Source: Gelidibacter sp038243395
GTDB taxonomy: Bacteria > Bacteroidota > Bacteroidia > Flavobacteriales > Flavobacteriaceae
DNA: 6,633 nt
NCBI GenBank assembly: GCA_038243395.1
Contig: JBBSRC010000128.1
Coordinates: 1 to 6,633 of the forward strand
Direction of reading: 5' to 3'
The notes under the pieces are model-generated. The model was not told the origin of the DNA and searched no databases. It was given only the letters and a program-made list of their open reading frames with translations. Every line of letters begins with the position of its first letter. Positions within the stretch are counted from its first letter, which is position 1. Made by a program: the position numbers and the translations under genes. Positions 5,496 to 6,633 of the stretch are shown here, in pieces.

Positions 5496-6005
5496 TCGCG
5501 CCATAATCTCTTCCGTAATTTCCTCTACCGTTTTATGATCTGTTACGATGGTTTGATGACTTTGGCTATAATAAAAAGAACGCTCAAAAAGATGCTTTCC
5601 TATAAATTCCGTCAATTCTTCGTCGGTTGTGAGGTGCGCGATTAAGGGTCTTGTCGATTTTTCGGGACTTAGCCTTTTTACCAAATTTGGGATGGAGCAT
5701 TTCAAATAAATGCATTGTGCATGCGTAGCGTTTAAAATGACCTCCATATTACGACCATAACAGGGCGTTCCACCTCCAAGTGACAGAATTATATCATCGT
5801 GTTTTAAAAGCTCCTTTAAATAGAAGTGTTCTTTTTTCCTAAAATAAATTTCTCCTTTTGTTTCGAAAATCTGAGGAATGCTTAAATTTTCCATTTTCTC
5901 GATGTAATCATCCAAATCAGTAAATTCATAATCGATCATTTTGGAAAGATTCTTACCAATTGTGGACTTTCCAGACCCCATATATCCCATTAAAACAATA
6001 TTCAT
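5487..6005 (-). CDS. aroK: Shikimate kinase
   Basis: The enzyme phosphorylates the 3-hydroxyl of shikimate with ATP, the fifth step of the chorismate pathway, in the cytosol. From the ATG at 6005 the product has 172 residues, the normal size. The P-loop GYMGSGKST is at 7-15 (K13, S14). TDLDD (29-33) contains the D-x-D shikimate-binding pair. GEIYFRKKE (51-59) carries the conserved arginine (R56), and LGGGTPC (76-82) is the Walker B/shikimate loop. STRPLI (117-122) forms the lid with R119, and ER (141-142) begins the late arginine helix. The frame extends upstream to 6062, but its first 19 codons fall before the family's usual start, and AAGG lies about 10 nt upstream of the chosen ATG. The last codons overlap the convergent PRTase gene. 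Confidence 0.95.
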   Translation of the reverse strand: MNIVLMGYMGSGKSTIGKNLSKMIDYEFTDLDDYIEKMENLSIPQIFETKGEIYFRKKEHFYLKELLKHDDIILSLGGGTPCYGRNMEVILNATHAQCIYLKCSIPNLVKRLSPEKSTRPLIAHLTTDEELTEFIGKHLFERSFYYSQSHQTIVTDHKTVEEITEEIMARLF

Positions 6006-6082
6006 AAAACACCTTATAAATTGATTTCTATTAACATAGCCTACGGCTTTGCAAAAAAACAAAAAACTTTCTAAAAAAGGGC

Positions 6083-6112
6083 TTGGAATATTAATAAAAG
6101 CTTTTATATTTG
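6083..6112 (+). promoter_or_regulatory. Promoter of tRNA-Lys
   Basis: TTG at 6083-6085 and TATATTTG at 6105-6112 are separated by exactly 19 nt. This is an essentially ideal Bacteroidota primary sigma promoter. Transcription would start around 6116-6119, about 13 nt before the mature 5' end of the tRNA. Confidence 0.8.
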
Positions 6113-6130
6113 CACCCTCGTAAGGAATAC

Positions 6131-6203
6131 GACTCGATAGCTCAGCTGGTAGAGCATAACACTTTTAATGTTAGGGTCCTGGGTTCGAACCCCAGTCGGG
6201 TCA
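6131..6203 (+). tRNA. tRNA-Lys (anticodon TTT)
   Basis: A complete 73-nt cloverleaf. The acceptor stem GACTCGA (6131-6137) pairs with TCGGGTC (6196-6202), including one T-G wobble. The D stem is GCTC/GAGC (6140-6143 and 6152-6155). The anticodon stem TAACA/TGTTA encloses loop CTTTTAA, with anticodon TTT at 6164-6166. The T arm is CTGGG-TTCGAAC-CCCAG (6179-6195). The discriminator base is A6203 and CCA is not encoded. It has its own promoter and terminator, so it is a single-gene transcript divergent from aroK. Confidence 0.97.
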
Positions 6204-6226
6204 CAAAGTGGAAACACTAATTAAAT

Positions 6227-6268
6227 AAAACCTCGTTAATCATAAGATTGGCGAGGTTTTTCTTTTTT
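6227..6268 (+). terminator. Intrinsic terminator of tRNA-Lys
   Basis: AAAACCTCG (6227-6235) pairs perfectly with CGAGGTTTT (6252-6260), a 9-bp stem around a 16-nt loop. Two further G-T wobbles at the loop base are possible. The T-rich tract TTTTTCTTTTTT (6257-6268) follows. It lies 23 nt after the tRNA. Confidence 0.85.
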
Positions 6269-6524
6269 AGGAAAATTAATACCTATCCTGCTATTCATAT
6301 CAATAGTTCACAATTGGTCAACATTATATTTTAAAACCACACCAGTGGTTGCCATTTTAAAATAGCTACTTAAATTTAAACTCACTTACTATTTAGTGGA
6401 TTGAACTTTCATCTTGTTATTGTTTAATTAGAAAAATGAAAAACAGACTTCTGAAATATTCTCAATGTTATTCTGGCTCGACACCTAAGTCAGGATCAAG
6501 TCAAAAAGTTGTGGGATTTTAATA
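6269..6524. other. Non-coding stretch between tRNA-Lys terminator and transposase end
   Basis: This AT-rich stretch shows no supported gene. It contains an imperfect palindrome at 6327-6364. The end of the insertion sequence presumably lies somewhere between about 6430 and 6524, downstream of the transposase stop, but I cannot define a terminal inverted repeat because the other end of the element is outside the window. A 28-codon frame at 6436-6522 is probably chance. Confidence 0.5.
6327..6364. repeat. Nested palindrome
   Basis: The outer arms TATTTTAAAA (6327-6336) and TTTTAAAATA (6355-6364) are perfect inverse complements. Inside lies AACCAC (6335-6340) with GTGGTT (6345-6350), a 6-bp hairpin that shares its AA with the outer arm. 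No T-run follows. The role is unknown. It could be part of an old element boundary next to the tRNA. Confidence 0.5.
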
Positions 6525-6632
6525 TTAAGCATAAATTGTTGTAAGTCTATATAGGAAGAACTCTACGTTTCTAACCCCTCTGAACTGCGCTCTGAAAGCT
6601 TTTATTTTGGCATTGAAAGATTCTGCAGAAGC
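6525..6632 (-). CDS. Transposase C-terminal end (ISL3/ISAon1-like), cut by window edge
   Basis: Reading leftward from 6632, an open frame of 35 codons ends at TAA (6525-6527). It contains ESFNAKIKAFRAQFRG followed by VEFFLYRLTTIYA. This is the characteristic C-terminal end of the DDE transposases of ISL3 type common in Bacteroidota (the E-S-F-N-x-K-I-K-x-F-R and F-F-L-[FY]-R-L patterns). The glutamate of E-S-F-N-x-K is probably the last acid of the DDE triad. Most of the gene lies beyond the window, so whether it is intact or a remnant cannot be judged. Confidence 0.78.
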   Translation of the reverse strand, partial: ASAESFNAKIKAFRAQFRGVRNVEFFLYRLTTIYA

Positions 6633-6633
6633 G

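Noticed and set aside
6006..6062. N-terminal extension of aroK
   Set aside because: The added 19 residues precede the usual start of shikimate kinases, in which the P-loop begins within about the first ten residues.
6181..6203. Possible att site with a duplicated tRNA-Lys 3' end
   Set aside because: I found no second copy of the tRNA 3' end downstream within the window, and no integrase, so a tRNA-integrated island is not supported here.
6436..6522. Short 28-codon plus-strand frame near the transposase end
   Set aside because: It is very short, lies antisense to the probable IS terminus and lacks any recognisable motif.

Overview
The window looks like an ordinary chromosomal segment of a member of the Bacteroidota, most likely family Flavobacteriaceae. 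The evidence is the low GC content, -7 boxes of the form TAnnTTTG paired with TTG about 19 nt upstream, start codons in A-rich contexts with few Shine-Dalgarno motifs, a lipoprotein starting CKKDDD after its lipobox, a Bacteroidota-type small beta-barrel porin, and a tRNA without an encoded CCA. I see no phage, CRISPR, toxin-antitoxin, secretion or biosynthetic cluster, and no convincing undescribed multi-gene system.

Layout from left to right. The left edge (1-93, minus) is the first 31 codons of tgt, the tRNA-guanine transglycosylase. It is divergent from a two-gene transketolase unit: the N-terminal (TPP-binding) half at 425-1270 and the C-terminal half at 1381-2337. Together these form one split transketolase of the non-oxidative pentose phosphate pathway. 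The 110 bp between the halves holds a pair of GC-rich, inverted, hairpin-forming repeats. After the second half come a C-free strand with a tandem heptamer and then a strong terminator.

An outer-membrane beta-barrel protein (2630-3256, plus) converges on an FKBP-type prolyl isomerase lipoprotein (3323-4369, minus). A 12-bp stem terminator between them probably serves both. Divergent from the lipoprotein is an Hsp15-like S4 RNA-binding protein (4543-4932), followed by a PyrR-like phosphoribosyltransferase (4992-5495). The latter overlaps tail-to-tail by 9 bp with shikimate kinase aroK (5487-6005, minus).

Divergent from aroK is tRNA-Lys(TTT) (6131-6203), with a near-consensus promoter and its own terminator. 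The right edge is the C-terminal end of an ISL3-like transposase (6525-6632, minus), so an insertion sequence or its remnant lies beside the tRNA.

Apart from the two transketolase halves, the genes do not form one pathway. Tgt and the tRNA concern tRNA biology, Hsp15 ribosome rescue, aroK aromatic amino acid synthesis, and the porin and lipoprotein the outer membrane. The points most worth a second look are the FKBP lipoprotein with calcium-binding-type repeats and a possible surface-export signal, the PyrR-like protein with no pyr genes or attenuator in view, and the repeats around the transketolase genes.
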